In this document: positions 6,251 through 6,304 of the stretch, piece after piece
Numbering within the stretch: the stretch's first letter is position 1
How the letters are laid out: each line of letters opens with the position of its first letter
Origin: Lachnospiraceae bacterium
Lineage (GTDB): Bacteria > Bacillota > Clostridia > Lachnospirales > Lachnospiraceae
Length of the DNA stretch: 6,304 nt
Reading direction: 5' to 3'
Assembly (NCBI GenBank): GCA_021200345.1
Contig: JAJQGR010000327.1
Span: 1 to 6,304, forward strand
Program-made: the position numbers and the translations under genes
The notes under the pieces: model-generated
The model's database searches: none
The model's input: only the letters and a program-made list of their open reading frames with translations
Told to the model about the DNA's origin: nothing

Positions 6251-6304
6251 AGGGGAATCATCCAGCGGCAGGATGGCAGTCTCCAAAACTGCTCACGGGG
6301 GTTC
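6251..6304 (+). tRNA. tRNA-Trp (anticodon CCA), 5' part, cut by the window end
   Basis: The first 54 nt fold as a tRNA: acceptor 5' strand AGGGGAA (6251-6257), D arm ATCC/GGAT (6260-6263 with 6271-6274) around a loop containing GG, anticodon stem GCAGT/ACTGC (6276-6280 with 6288-6292), and the loop CTCCAAA, which places CCA at 6283-6285. A four-base variable region and GGGGGTTC, the start of the T arm, follow. The 3' T-stem strand and acceptor strand are off the edge. CCA reads UGG, tryptophan. It is divergent from the protein-coding units and transcribed separately. Confidence 0.9.

Overview
This window looks like chromosomal DNA from an anaerobic Firmicute of the Lachnospiraceae (Clostridium cluster XIVa) type. 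That assignment is an inference from gene content and protein style: a DUF1653 protein with the long C-terminal extension I associate with this family, a PheB-type ACT protein directly before homoserine dehydrogenase, purine-rich ribosome binding sites, and moderately GC-rich coding sequence with AT-rich intergenic gaps. I see no mobile element, CRISPR array or sign of recent transfer.

Layout from right to left, the direction of transcription of all the protein genes. At the right edge, on the + strand, is the 5' part of a tRNA-Trp (anticodon CCA), cut by the window end. A gap of about 105 bp separates it from a divergent minus-strand pair: a DUF1653 protein (5687-6145), then a 605-residue gene (3873-5690) whose product is an in-frame fusion of an SfsA-type nuclease and a complete MutY adenine glycosylase. 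The two genes overlap by four bases (ATGA). A 141-bp gap follows, holding a plausible promoter and a perfect 11-bp inverted repeat. Next comes a second minus-strand unit: an ACT-domain protein of the PheB/UPF0735 family (3291-3731), homoserine dehydrogenase (2026-3243), aspartate kinase (659-1975), and the N-terminal third or so of a membrane-anchored family 3 glycoside hydrolase (1-643, continuing off the left edge).

How the genes work together. Aspartate kinase and homoserine dehydrogenase catalyse the first and third steps of the aspartate pathway to threonine, methionine, isoleucine and lysine. The small ACT protein sits tight against hom and is a candidate amino-acid sensor for the unit. 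This hom has a shortened C-terminus without an obvious ligand-binding ACT motif, while the kinase carries two ACT domains. The GH3 gene starts 15 bp after the kinase stop and probably shares its transcript, though its function (peptidoglycan or sugar hydrolysis at the cell surface) is not obviously related. The other unit couples base-excision repair of 8-oxoguanine:A mispairs (MutY) to a PD-(D/E)XK nuclease fold (SfsA) in one polypeptide, co-translated with a DUF1653 protein of unknown role. This is the most unusual arrangement in the window. There is no gene-free stretch longer than 300 bases.
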